From: Solirubrobacterales bacterium
GTDB taxonomy: Bacteria; Actinomycetota; Thermoleophilia; Solirubrobacterales; Solirubrobacteraceae
Assembly: GCA_025964065.1 (NCBI GenBank)
Contig: JAOPZO010000204.1
Location: 1 to 12,504 of the forward strand
DNA: 12,504 nucleotides
Direction of reading: 5' to 3'
Shown: positions 6,394 to 12,504 of the stretch, in pieces
Layout of the letters: every line of letters begins with the position of its first letter
Position numbering within the stretch: the first letter of the stretch is position 1
Notes under the pieces: generated by a model
Database searches by the model: none
Seen by the model: the letters and a program-made list of their open reading frames with translations, nothing else
What the model was told of the DNA's origin: nothing
Program-made: the position numbers and the translations under genes

Positions 6394-7992
6394 ATGCGCC
6401 GGCTGGAGACGCACGTCGACACGGCGTCCGCGACGTACCGCGCCTACCGCGAGCACAACCTGGCGCTGGCGGACGAGCTGCGCACGACGCTGCACGCCGC
6501 GAAGCACGAGCGGACGCAGAAGGCGCTCGACCGGCTCGCGGAGCAGGACAAGCTGACGGTCCGGCGGCGCCTGGAGCTCCTGCTCGACCCGGGCACGCCG
6601 TTCCTCGAGTTCTCCGCCCTGGCGGCGAACCGGCACTACGACGGGGAGGCGCCGCAGGCGCTCCTCGTGACGGGCATCGGCGTCGTGAGCGGCCGGGAGG
6701 TCGTCGTCATCGCGAACGACAGCTCGCTCAAGGGCGGCGCGTGGTACCCGATCACGACCCGCAAGATCGTGCGGGCGCTGGAGATCGCGCTGGAGAACGG
6801 GCTGCCCGTCGTGCACATGCTCGACTCGGGCGGGGCGAATCTCCACCTGCAGGACGAGATCTACGCCACGGCCGGCCACATCTTCAAGCAGCAGTGCCAG
6901 CTCAGCGCAGCCGGAATCGCCCAGCTCGCGGTGGTGTTCGGCTACTGCACCGCGGGCGCCGCGTACACGCCGACCCTCTGCGACCAGACGATCATGGTGC
7001 GCGAGCGCGGCGCGATCTTCCTGGCGGGGCCACCGCTCGTGAAGGCCGCGACGGGCGAGATCGTGAGCACGGAGGACCTCGGCGGCGCCGACATGCACAC
7101 CTCCGTCTCCGGGGTCGCGGACTATGCGGTGGACTCCGAGGTCGACGCGCTCGAGCTCGCTCGCGACGTCATCGCGATGTGGGCCCGCCGCGGGAAGGCC
7201 GACGTCGACCGCCGCGCGCCCGAGCCGCCCTACCACGATCCGCTCGAGCTCTACGGGATCATCCCCGACGACGTGAAGAAGCAGTTCGAGATGCGCGAGG
7301 TGATCGCGCGGATCGTCGACGGCTCGCTCTTCCACGAGTTCAAGCCCGACTACGGCGACACGCTCGTCACCGGGTGGGCGTTCCTCTGGGGGATGAAGGT
7401 CGGGATCCTCGGCAACAACGGCGTCATCTACTCCGAGGCCGCCAACAAGGCCGCGACGTTCATGCAGCTCTGCGACCGGGACGGGATCCCGCTGCTGTTC
7501 CTGCACAACGTCACGGGGTTCATGGTCGGTCGCGAGTACGAGCGGCGCGGGATCACGAAGGACGGGGCGAAGATGCTCATGGTCCAGGCGAACGTGACGG
7601 TGCCGAAGCTCTCCGTGCTCTGCCACGCCTCGCAGGGTGCCGGCAACTACGCGATGTCCGGGCGCACCTGGGATCCGCGGTTCCTCTATGCGTGGCCGAA
7701 CTCGCGCTCCTCGATCATGGGGCCCGAGGTGGCGGCGGACACGCTCACCCACGTGCGGGTGAGTGCGCTGCGCCGGCAGGGGACGGACCCGACCCCGGAG
7801 GAGATCGCTTCGATCCGCGACGACGTGATCGCGCACTTCGAGGAGACCTACCACTCGTACTACCTGACGTCCGACCTGCGCGACGACGGGTTGATCGACC
7901 CCACGGACACGCGCAACACGCTCGGCATGTCGCTGTCCGCTGTCCTGAACACCCCAATCGTGCGCACGCCGGGCGGCGTGCTGCGGATCTGA
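6394..7992 (+). CDS. Acyl-CoA carboxylase carboxyltransferase (beta) subunit, MCC/GCC type
   Basis: Encodes 532 residues, the normal size for MccB/LiuB/AtuC (about 535). It would transfer CO2 from carboxybiotin to a beta-branched enoyl-CoA. It has two crotonase-like halves. The N-domain contains IANDSSLKGGAWYPITTRKI (106-125), SGGANL (145-150), YCTAGAAYTP (184-193) and FLAGPPLVKAATGE (209-222). The C-domain contains FLHNVTGFMVG (369-379), GAGNYAMSGRTWDPRFLYAW (415-434) and MGPEVAAD (442-449). Two places differ from usual family members: CTAGAAY instead of CTAGGAY, and MGPEVAA where MGGEQAA is usual. The segment after SGGANL is three residues shorter than in 3-methylcrotonyl-CoA carboxylase, with Ala160 near the acyl pocket. 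A Shine-Dalgarno GAGGA lies at 6381-6385, 8 bases from the ATG. Membership in the methylcrotonyl/geranyl branch is clear; the exact substrate is not. Confidence 0.93.
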   Translation: MRRLETHVDTASATYRAYREHNLALADELRTTLHAAKHERTQKALDRLAEQDKLTVRRRLELLLDPGTPFLEFSALAANRHYDGEAPQALLVTGIGVVSGREVVVIANDSSLKGGAWYPITTRKIVRALEIALENGLPVVHMLDSGGANLHLQDEIYATAGHIFKQQCQLSAAGIAQLAVVFGYCTAGAAYTPTLCDQTIMVRERGAIFLAGPPLVKAATGEIVSTEDLGGADMHTSVSGVADYAVDSEVDALELARDVIAMWARRGKADVDRRAPEPPYHDPLELYGIIPDDVKKQFEMREVIARIVDGSLFHEFKPDYGDTLVTGWAFLWGMKVGILGNNGVIYSEAANKAATFMQLCDRDGIPLLFLHNVTGFMVGREYERRGITKDGAKMLMVQANVTVPKLSVLCHASQGAGNYAMSGRTWDPRFLYAWPNSRSSIMGPEVAADTLTHVRVSALRRQGTDPTPEEIASIRDDVIAHFEETYHSYYLTSDLRDDGLIDPTDTRNTLGMSLSAVLNTPIVRTPGGVLRI

Positions 7993-8000
7993 GGCACTCC

Positions 8001-8765
8001 ATGAACGACGTCGTGACGTACACCGTGACCGAGCAGGTGGCGTGGCTGACCATCGACCGCCCCGAGGCGCGCAACGCGCTGAGCAGGGCCGTCCGCGACG
8101 GGCTCTGGGCGGGTTTCCGCAGATTCGCCGAGGACGACGAGGCGGCGGTGCTCGTGCTCACCGGGGCGGGGGAGAAGGCGTTCTGCGCCGGCGGCGACCT
8201 GAAGGAGATGTCGGGCGCGGCGATGACCATCCCACCGCCGGACTTCCTGCCCTACCTGCAGCGGACGGTGAAGACGGGCAAGCCCGTCATCGCCGCCGTC
8301 AACGGCGTCGCGTTCGCCGGCGGGTTCCTGCTCTCGCAGATGGTGGACCTCGTGATCGCCGCCGACCACGCCAAGTTCGGCATCACGGAGGCGAAGGTCG
8401 GTCGCGGCGCGCCGTGGGCCGCGCCGCTGCCCTGGCTGATCCCGCCGCGGGTGGCGATGGAGCTCCTCGTGACCGCCGCGCCGATCACCGCGCAGCGCGC
8501 CTACGAGCTCGGCTTCGTCAACAAGGTCGTCCCGCTCGCCGAGCTCCACGACGCGGCGCAGGCGATGGCCGCGGGGATCGCTGCGAACGCGCCGCTCTCC
8601 GTCCGGGCCGCGAAGGAGCTCGTCTACCTGAGCGCCGAGCACGGCTGGTCCGAGGCGCTCGACAAGGCGGACGAGCTGTACGAGCCGGTCTACCTGAGCG
8701 AGGACGCCCAGGAGGGCCCGCGCTCCTTCGCCGAGAAGCGCCCGCCGCGCTGGCAGGGGCGGTGA
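8001..8765 (+). CDS. Enoyl-CoA hydratase/isomerase (crotonase) family protein
   Basis: Encodes 254 residues, the family's normal length. The first oxyanion-hole motif AFCAGGDLKEM is at 60-70 and the second, NGVAFAGGFLL, at 101-111. FGITEAKVGRG at 127-136 supplies one glutamate (E130), equivalent to Glu164 of rat enoyl-CoA hydratase. The other catalytic glutamate (Glu144 of the rat enzyme, normally in GGGxEL) is replaced by Leu110. This makes a classical syn-hydratase mechanism doubtful and leaves an isomerase, a hydrolase or a specialised hydratase possible. In the operon it sits where AtuE (isohexenylglutaconyl-CoA hydratase) or LiuC-type enzymes are expected. It starts 8 bases after the carboxyltransferase stop with a clear GAGG Shine-Dalgarno at 7991-7994. 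It is the last gene of the operon; its stop lies inside a hairpin at 8752-8777. Confidence 0.9.
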   Translation: MNDVVTYTVTEQVAWLTIDRPEARNALSRAVRDGLWAGFRRFAEDDEAAVLVLTGAGEKAFCAGGDLKEMSGAAMTIPPPDFLPYLQRTVKTGKPVIAAVNGVAFAGGFLLSQMVDLVIAADHAKFGITEAKVGRGAPWAAPLPWLIPPRVAMELLVTAAPITAQRAYELGFVNKVVPLAELHDAAQAMAAGIAANAPLSVRAAKELVYLSAEHGWSEALDKADELYEPVYLSEDAQEGPRSFAEKRPPRWQGR

Positions 8766-8777
8766 GCAGCCCCTGCC
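8752..8777. terminator. Hairpin between converging operon and acyl-CoA synthetase gene
   Basis: GGCAGGGGC (8752-8760) and GCCCCTGCC (8769-8777) form a perfect 9-bp stem with an 8-base loop. It spans the stop codon of the crotonase gene and ends 10 bases before the stop of the converging synthetase gene. Being symmetrical, it can act in both directions. There is no T tract on either side, so it is not a textbook intrinsic terminator. Such U-less hairpins are common at convergent gene ends in high-GC actinobacteria. Confidence 0.55.
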
Positions 8778-8786
8778 GGGCGCGGC

Positions 8787-10445
8787 CTAAGCGTTGAGCT
8801 GCTGCCGGAGCTCGGCGCGGCGGATCTTCCCGCTGACCGTCTTCGGAAGCTCCTCCACGAAGTGGATCTCGCGGGGCATCTTGTAGGGCGCGGTGAGCGC
8901 GCGCGTGTGCTGCTTGAGCTCGTCCGCGAGCGCGTCGCTGGCGGTGTGACCGTTGGTCAGGACGACGAACGCCGTGACGAGCTGGGTGCGCTCCGGGTCG
9001 TCCTTCCCCACGACCGCCGCCTCCGCCACCGCGGCGTGCTCGATCAGGGCGGACTCGACTTCGAACGGCCCGATCCGGTAGGCGGACGAGGTGATGACGT
9101 CGTCGTCCCGGCCCTCGAACCAGAGATACCCGTCGCTGTCGCGCCATGCCTTGTCGCCCGTGTAGTACCAGCCGTCGCGGAACGCCTTGGCGTTGGCCGC
9201 ATCGTCGCCGTGGTAGCCCGTGAAGAGGCCGACCGGGCGCGGCTCGGTCACCTCGATCGCGATCGCGCCGACGGTGTCGTCGGGCGCGCGCCCCCCGTCC
9301 TCGCCCAGCACGTCGACGGTCCACCCGGGCACCGGCTTGCCCATGGAGCCGGGGCGGACCGGGACCGCACGGTAGTTCGCGCTCACCGCCGTGGTCTCCG
9401 ACTGGCCGTAGCCGTCGTAGACGGTCAGGCCGCCCGTGCCGGCTTTCCACGCCCGGATGACCTCCGGGTTGAGCGGCTCGCCGGCGCTCGTGCAGTGGCG
9501 GAGCCCGGAGAGGTCGTAGCGCGACAGGTCCGCCTGGACGAGCAGCCGGTAGAGCGTGGGCGCCGCGCAGAACGAGGTGATCCCGTGGTCGCGCACGATC
9601 GAGAGGATCGTGTCGGCGGTCGGCTTGCCGAGCGCGACCTGCACGACGGTCGCGCGCTCGTGCCACTGCCCGAACAGCCCGCCCCACGCAGCCTTCGCCC
9701 AACCGGTGTCGGTGACGGTCCAGTGCCGGTCGCCGCGGCGCAGGTCCTGCCAGAAACGCGCGGTCGACACGTGGCCGAGCCCGTAGGAGGCCGGGTGCAT
9801 GACCATCTTCGCGTAGCTCACGGTCCCGCTGGTGAAGAACAGGATGAGGTCGTCGTCCTTGCCCGTCGGGTCTTCCGGGACCTCGCCGTCGCCCGCCGCC
9901 TCCATGCGCGCGCCGAGGTCCTCCCAGCCGCCGGTCCCGCCGCCGAACGCGAGACGCAGCCGCAGCGACGGCAGCTCCTCCTCGATCTCGTCGAGCTTCC
10001 CGACGCCGTCCGCGCCGGTGATCGCAGCCCTCGCGCTGGAGACGCGCAGCCGGTAGGCGATGTCGCGCGGCGTGAGCTGGTTCGTTCCCGGCATCGCGAC
10101 GGCGCCGATGCGCATCACGCCGAGCATCGCCGCGTACCACTCGGGGCCCCGGGGGAGCATGATGAAGACGGGGTCGCCCTTCGCGACGCCGAGGGCCAGG
10201 AGCGCTCGTGCGCAGCGGCGCGCCTCGACCGCGAGCGCGCTTACGGTCTGCGCGGCGATCGTCTCACCGTTCGGTCCGAGCGAGAGCAGCGCGAGGTCGT
10301 CCGGTGCCTCAGCGGCCCACGCCTCGACGATGTCCACGACGGGGTTGAAGCGCTCGGGGACCCTCATCGCGAAGCTCGCACGGGCCTCTTCGTAGGACGC
10401 CATGCGCGGGGGTGCGCTGCGGTCGGGCGGGGGGGTGGCGGGCAT
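8787..10445 (-). CDS. AMP-binding acyl-CoA synthetase, medium-chain (ACSM-like) type
   Basis: Encodes 552 residues. It would convert a carboxylic acid, ATP and CoA to acyl-CoA, AMP and pyrophosphate. The adenylate-forming motifs are visible: phosphate loop FFTSGTVSYAKMVMH (203-217), YDGYGQSETT (343-352), YYTGDKAW (427-434), FEGRDDDVITSSAYRIGPFE (443-462) with Arg446, and PKTVSGKIRR (534-543) with the adenylation lysine K540. The phosphate loop is unusual, TSGTVSYAK instead of the common TSGTTGxPK. Long internal similarity (WTVTDTGWAKAAWGGLFGQW) points to the medium-chain synthetase branch. The start is ATG 10445 or ATG 10403. The first is taken because a TAGCGT -10-like box on the minus strand (10453-10458) would yield a nearly leaderless mRNA; neither has a clear Shine-Dalgarno. 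The gene converges with the carboxylase operon and diverges from the CoA-transferase genes. It probably activates the pathway's entry acid, which is inference. Confidence 0.92.
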   Translation of the reverse strand: MPATPPPDRSAPPRMASYEEARASFAMRVPERFNPVVDIVEAWAAEAPDDLALLSLGPNGETIAAQTVSALAVEARRCARALLALGVAKGDPVFIMLPRGPEWYAAMLGVMRIGAVAMPGTNQLTPRDIAYRLRVSSARAAITGADGVGKLDEIEEELPSLRLRLAFGGGTGGWEDLGARMEAAGDGEVPEDPTGKDDDLILFFTSGTVSYAKMVMHPASYGLGHVSTARFWQDLRRGDRHWTVTDTGWAKAAWGGLFGQWHERATVVQVALGKPTADTILSIVRDHGITSFCAAPTLYRLLVQADLSRYDLSGLRHCTSAGEPLNPEVIRAWKAGTGGLTVYDGYGQSETTAVSANYRAVPVRPGSMGKPVPGWTVDVLGEDGGRAPDDTVGAIAIEVTEPRPVGLFTGYHGDDAANAKAFRDGWYYTGDKAWRDSDGYLWFEGRDDDVITSSAYRIGPFEVESALIEHAAVAEAAVVGKDDPERTQLVTAFVVLTNGHTASDALADELKQHTRALTAPYKMPREIHFVEELPKTVSGKIRRAELRQQLNA

Positions 10446-10535
10446 GGCGACGACGCTACCCGCGCCCCCCGCCGGCCGGATTGGCGGAAGTGACAGTGGT
10501 CAGGAAGGGCCGCCGCCGGTGGACTGGGACCCATC
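10446..10535. promoter_or_regulatory. Divergent intergenic region, acyl-CoA synthetase / CoA-transferase
   Basis: This is the longest gene-free stretch of the window, about 90 bases, and must hold promoters for both directions. Visible elements are TAGCGT on the minus strand (10453-10458), a possible -10 box for the synthetase gene just ahead of its ATG, and a short inverted repeat TGAC-N4-GTCA at 10491-10502. TTGGCG at 10481-10486 could be a -35 for the plus strand, but no good -10 follows at the right distance. None of these matches is strong. Confidence 0.3.
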
Positions 10536-11429
10536 GTGGCCTCATCGTCCCCCAGCCCCGCCGGCCGCCGGTCGGTGGTCACCGGCCTCGACGAGGCGCT
10601 GGCCGCCGTCGAGGACGGCATGACCATCGGCGTGGGGGGCGCGGTGACCGCCGGGCACCCGATGGCGCTCGTGCGCGGGCTCGCCCGTCGCGGCGTCCGC
10701 GACCTCACGCTCGTCGTCCCGACGGGCGGTATCGAGGTCGATCTCCTGATCGCGGCCGGCTGCGTGCGGAAGGTCGTCGGCTCCTACGTCGGCGTCGAGG
10801 GCCTCGCGGCCGTCGGCCCCGTGTTCCGCCGCGCAGTGCAGGACGGCGCGGTCGAGGTCGTCGATCTCGACGAGGCGCACTGCGTCGTCGGCCTCCGCGC
10901 TGCGGGCCACAAGCTCCCGTTCATGCCCTGGCGCGGCGGCGTCGGGACGTCGTTTCCGCAGTTGAACCCGACCCTTGTCGAGTTCGACGACCCGGTCCGC
11001 GGCGAGCCGCTGCTGGCGATCCCCGCGCTGGAGCTCGACGTCGCGCTCCTCTACGCGGAGGCCGCCGACGCATTCGGCAACGCCCAGGTCGTCGGCACCG
11101 GCCACATGGACGGGCTGATGGGCGCCGCGGCGAAGCGCGTCGTCGTCCAGGTCGACCGCGTCGTCCCGAACGACGTCATCCGCCGGCATCCGGAGCGCAC
11201 CTGGTGGTGGCGCGAGGCCGCGGTCGTCCACGCACCGTTCGGCACGCACCCGTACTCCAACGCCGCGATCACCTCCGACGAGGAGCACCTGGAGGCGTTC
11301 GTCAAGGCCGGCCGCGCCGGCGGCGACGCGCTCGAGGAGTACCTGCAGCGCCACGTCCACGGCCCGGCCGACCAAGCGGACTACCTCGAGACCGTCGGCA
11401 TCCGCCGACTCGTCTCCCTGATGATCTGA
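10536..11429 (+). CDS. CoA-transferase subunit alpha, class I (GctA/IpdA-like)
   Basis: Encodes 297 residues from GTG 10536, with the purine-rich GGACTGGGA (10520-10528) a short distance upstream. GTG 10575 is an alternative start. The family fold begins at about residue 14: VVTGLDEALAAVEDGMTIGV and then GGAVTAGHPMALVRGLARRG, the nucleotide/CoA-binding beginning of class I CoA-transferases. Later signatures are LRAAGHKLPFMPWRGGVGTS (120-139) and ALLYAEAADAFGNAQVVGTG (170-189), which corresponds to the usual H..AD..GN. pattern. Members include glutaconate CoA-transferase (GctAB) and the steroid-ring hydrolase IpdAB. Members of this type often work as hetero-oligomers with a separate beta subunit, and the beta gene follows directly with a TGATG overlap. 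A general CoA-transferase or a CoA-ester C-C hydrolase of the local pathway are both possible; the sequence does not decide. Confidence 0.87.
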   Translation: MASSSPSPAGRRSVVTGLDEALAAVEDGMTIGVGGAVTAGHPMALVRGLARRGVRDLTLVVPTGGIEVDLLIAAGCVRKVVGSYVGVEGLAAVGPVFRRAVQDGAVEVVDLDEAHCVVGLRAAGHKLPFMPWRGGVGTSFPQLNPTLVEFDDPVRGEPLLAIPALELDVALLYAEAADAFGNAQVVGTGHMDGLMGAAAKRVVVQVDRVVPNDVIRRHPERTWWWREAAVVHAPFGTHPYSNAAITSDEEHLEAFVKAGRAGGDALEEYLQRHVHGPADQADYLETVGIRRLVSLMI

Positions 11430-12196
11430 TGCGCCCCGCCTCCCGCAACGAGCTCTTCGCGATCCTCCTGGCGCGCGACCTGCGCCCCGAGGACCGCTCG
11501 ATCATGGTCGGCGCCAACATGCCGATGGCCCGCGCCGCGACGGTGATGGCGAACATGACGACGCACCCCGACGCGCGGATCCTCATCGGCCTCGGCGTCC
11601 ACGCCCTCGGCGATGGCCGTCGCCCGCCCGGCGTCCACCCCTTCCTGTTCGACCCGCGCACGCTCGAGGCCGACGCGCTGATGTCGCAGGCCCGGATCTT
11701 CGACGACGCCGACAGCCCGGACGTGTTCTTCGTCGGAGGCCTGCAGGTCGACCAGCGCGGGAACCTCAACCTGTTCGGCATCCCCGATGGGAACGGCGGC
11801 TGGAAGATGCGCGGCCCCGGCTCGGTCGCGCTGGCGACGATGAGCACGAACTGCCGCGGCTACTACATCGTCATGCCGAGCCACGACCCGCGGACGTTCG
11901 TGGAGCGGGTCTCGCTCATCTCGGCGCTCGGCGACCAGAGCGAGCGCGACCGCCTCGGCTTCCCCGGCGGCGGGCTGCGCCTGGTCGTCTCGCCGCTCGG
12001 CGTCTTCGCGCCCGGCGCCGACGGGAACCTCGAGGTGGTCACGCTCCACGAGGGTGTCACGCCCGAGGCGCTGCAGGAGGCCACCGGCTTCCCGCTGCCC
12101 GTCTCCCCGGACGCTCCGCGCACGCCGCCGCCGACGGAGGCCGAGCTTCTGTTCCTGCGCGAGCGCGTCGACGTCCACGGCACGCTGGCGGAGTGA
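11429..12196 (+). CDS. CoA-transferase subunit beta, class I (GctB/IpdB-like), catalytic Glu apparently absent
   Basis: Encodes 255 residues. The start ATG 11429 overlaps the alpha stop (TGATG), so the subunits are made in a coupled way. Family features are IMVGANMPMARAATVMANMT (25-44), GLQVDQRGNLNLFGI (104-118, usually GxQVDxxGNxN), GPGSVALATMS (129-139) and SHDPRTFVERVSLIS (151-165). In true class I transferases a glutamate of an ESG or ENG motif forms the covalent CoA thioester. The aligned place here reads ILIGLGVHAL (51-60), with Gly54 where the glutamate should be. This resembles IpdB-type proteins that act without the covalent glutamate, and suggests a hydrolase or retro-Claisen-like role rather than CoA transfer. 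The alignment was made by eye. There is no independent Shine-Dalgarno, consistent with coupling. Confidence 0.87.
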   Translation: MRPASRNELFAILLARDLRPEDRSIMVGANMPMARAATVMANMTTHPDARILIGLGVHALGDGRRPPGVHPFLFDPRTLEADALMSQARIFDDADSPDVFFVGGLQVDQRGNLNLFGIPDGNGGWKMRGPGSVALATMSTNCRGYYIVMPSHDPRTFVERVSLISALGDQSERDRLGFPGGGLRLVVSPLGVFAPGADGNLEVVTLHEGVTPEALQEATGFPLPVSPDAPRTPPPTEAELLFLRERVDVHGTLAE

Positions 12197-12504
12197 TGGC
12201 GCCACGGGTCGCGCCGGTCCTCGCGCCGGACGCCGAGCAGGCCAAGCAGCTCGCCAAGACGCCGGTCCGCCCAGACGGGGAGCGCCTGAACGTCTTCACG
12301 ACGCTCGCGCATCGGCCCGGCCTCCTGCGCCGCATCAACGCGCTCGGCGGCTGGTTCCCGCGCGAGGCGACGCTCCCCATGCGCGAGCGCGAGCTCGTGG
12401 TGCTGCGCGTCGCGCACCGCACCGGGGGCGCCTACGTCGCGCACCAGCACCGCGCGGCCGGCGCGCGCGCCGGGCTGACGGAGGCGGAGCTCGACGCCGT
12501 GCTC
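12196..12504 (+). CDS. Carboxymuconolactone decarboxylase (CMD/AhpD-like) family protein, 5' part
   Basis: The frame opens at ATG 12196, which overlaps the beta-subunit stop (TGATG), and runs off the window after 103 codons. GGAG at 12190-12193 is a close-set Shine-Dalgarno. The visible part has the family core: LNVFTTLAHRPGLLRRINAL (31-50), LPMRERELVVLRVAHRTGG (61-79) and HRAAGARAGLTEAELDAVL at the end. The peroxidase-type CxxC of AhpD is not present, and the common EYEWxxH stretch reads AYVAHQH. CMD proteins without the cysteine pair are frequent, poorly characterised companions of catabolic operons. The call rests on the conserved helix pattern. It lies in an operon with the two CoA-transferase genes; its own reaction is unknown. 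Confidence 0.75.
   Translation, partial: MAPRVAPVLAPDAEQAKQLAKTPVRPDGERLNVFTTLAHRPGLLRRINALGGWFPREATLPMRERELVVLRVAHRTGGAYVAHQHRAAGARAGLTEAELDAVL

Noticed and set aside
4314..6422. 702-codon open frame on the minus strand opposite the carboxylase genes
   Set aside because: Its translation is Arg/Asp/Val/His-rich with no domain, and it mirrors strongly supported plus-strand genes. Long antisense frames are expected where third codon positions are almost all G or C.
6196..7854. 552-codon minus-strand frame opposite the carboxyltransferase gene
   Set aside because: Same low-complexity pattern and full overlap with a well-supported gene.
6741..8000. 5' extension of the crotonase frame back to 6741
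   Set aside because: The extended stretch is an Arg-rich shadow of the carboxyltransferase gene. ATG 8001 with GAGG upstream gives the normal 254-residue length.
8862..10493. 543-codon plus-strand frame opposite the acyl-CoA synthetase gene
   Set aside because: The minus strand carries all adenylate-forming motifs in order; the plus-strand translation has none.
1..12504. Mobile elements, tRNA/rRNA, CRISPR, direct-repeat arrays
   Set aside because: No transposase or integrase motifs, no tRNA-like cloverleaf, and no regularly spaced repeats were recognised. Base composition looks even across the window, so there is no sign of a recent insertion.

Overview
The window is about 12.5 kb of very GC-rich DNA (visibly around 70% G+C, with G/C at almost every third codon position). 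Genes are tightly packed, with ATGA/TGATG start-stop overlaps and several starts lacking a Shine-Dalgarno sequence. This suggests a high-GC actinomycete. Protein style (an AtuA family protein with a split acyl-CoA carboxylase, a DUF7064 protein, and IpdAB-like CoA-transferase subunits) is compatible with Actinomycetota, possibly Thermoleophilia/Solirubrobacterales. The class-level guess is inference only. No rRNA, tRNA, CRISPR or mobile element was seen. Coding density is close to 100%, and the longest gene-free stretch is about 90 bases.

Layout. (1) 1-1958, plus strand: the 3' part of an MmgE/PrpD family gene, translationally coupled to a DUF7064-type gene. (2) 1947-2558, minus strand: a TetR family regulator that converges on and overlaps the DUF7064 gene by 12 bases. 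A strong hairpin lies just after the plus-strand stop. (3) 2558-2620: a short AT-richer divergent control region with two inverted repeats. (4) 2620-8765, plus strand: a five-gene operon encoding an AtuA family protein, a biotin carboxylase, a BCCP, an MCC/GCC-type carboxyltransferase and an enoyl-CoA hydratase/isomerase family protein. (5) 8787-10445, minus strand: an acyl-CoA synthetase converging on the operon across a 9-bp-stem hairpin. (6) 10536-12504, plus strand: alpha and beta subunits of a class I CoA-transferase-like enzyme, then a carboxymuconolactone decarboxylase family gene cut by the window end.

How it may work together. The locus resembles the acyclic terpene utilization (atu) and leucine/isovalerate (liu) pathways. 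A branched carboxylic acid would be activated to its CoA ester by the synthetase. The beta-methyl enoyl-CoA would be carboxylated by the biotin-dependent carboxylase and hydrated by the crotonase-fold protein. The IpdAB-like pair may transfer or hydrolyse CoA, or cleave C-C bonds, later in the route. A TetR protein divergent from the atuA-like gene matches the atuR-atuA arrangement of Pseudomonas. The substrate is not determined by the sequence. No acyl-CoA dehydrogenase or lyase is in the window, so the pathway is incomplete here.

The most notable feature is at 5883-5888. The carboxylase alpha chain is split into a biotin carboxylase and a BCCP by a single TGA, in the same reading frame and with only one further codon before the next ATG. 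The two pieces together have the length of a normal one-chain alpha subunit. In addition, three enzymes (carboxyltransferase, hydratase, CoA-transferase beta) have substitutions at positions known to be catalytic or substrate-defining in their families.
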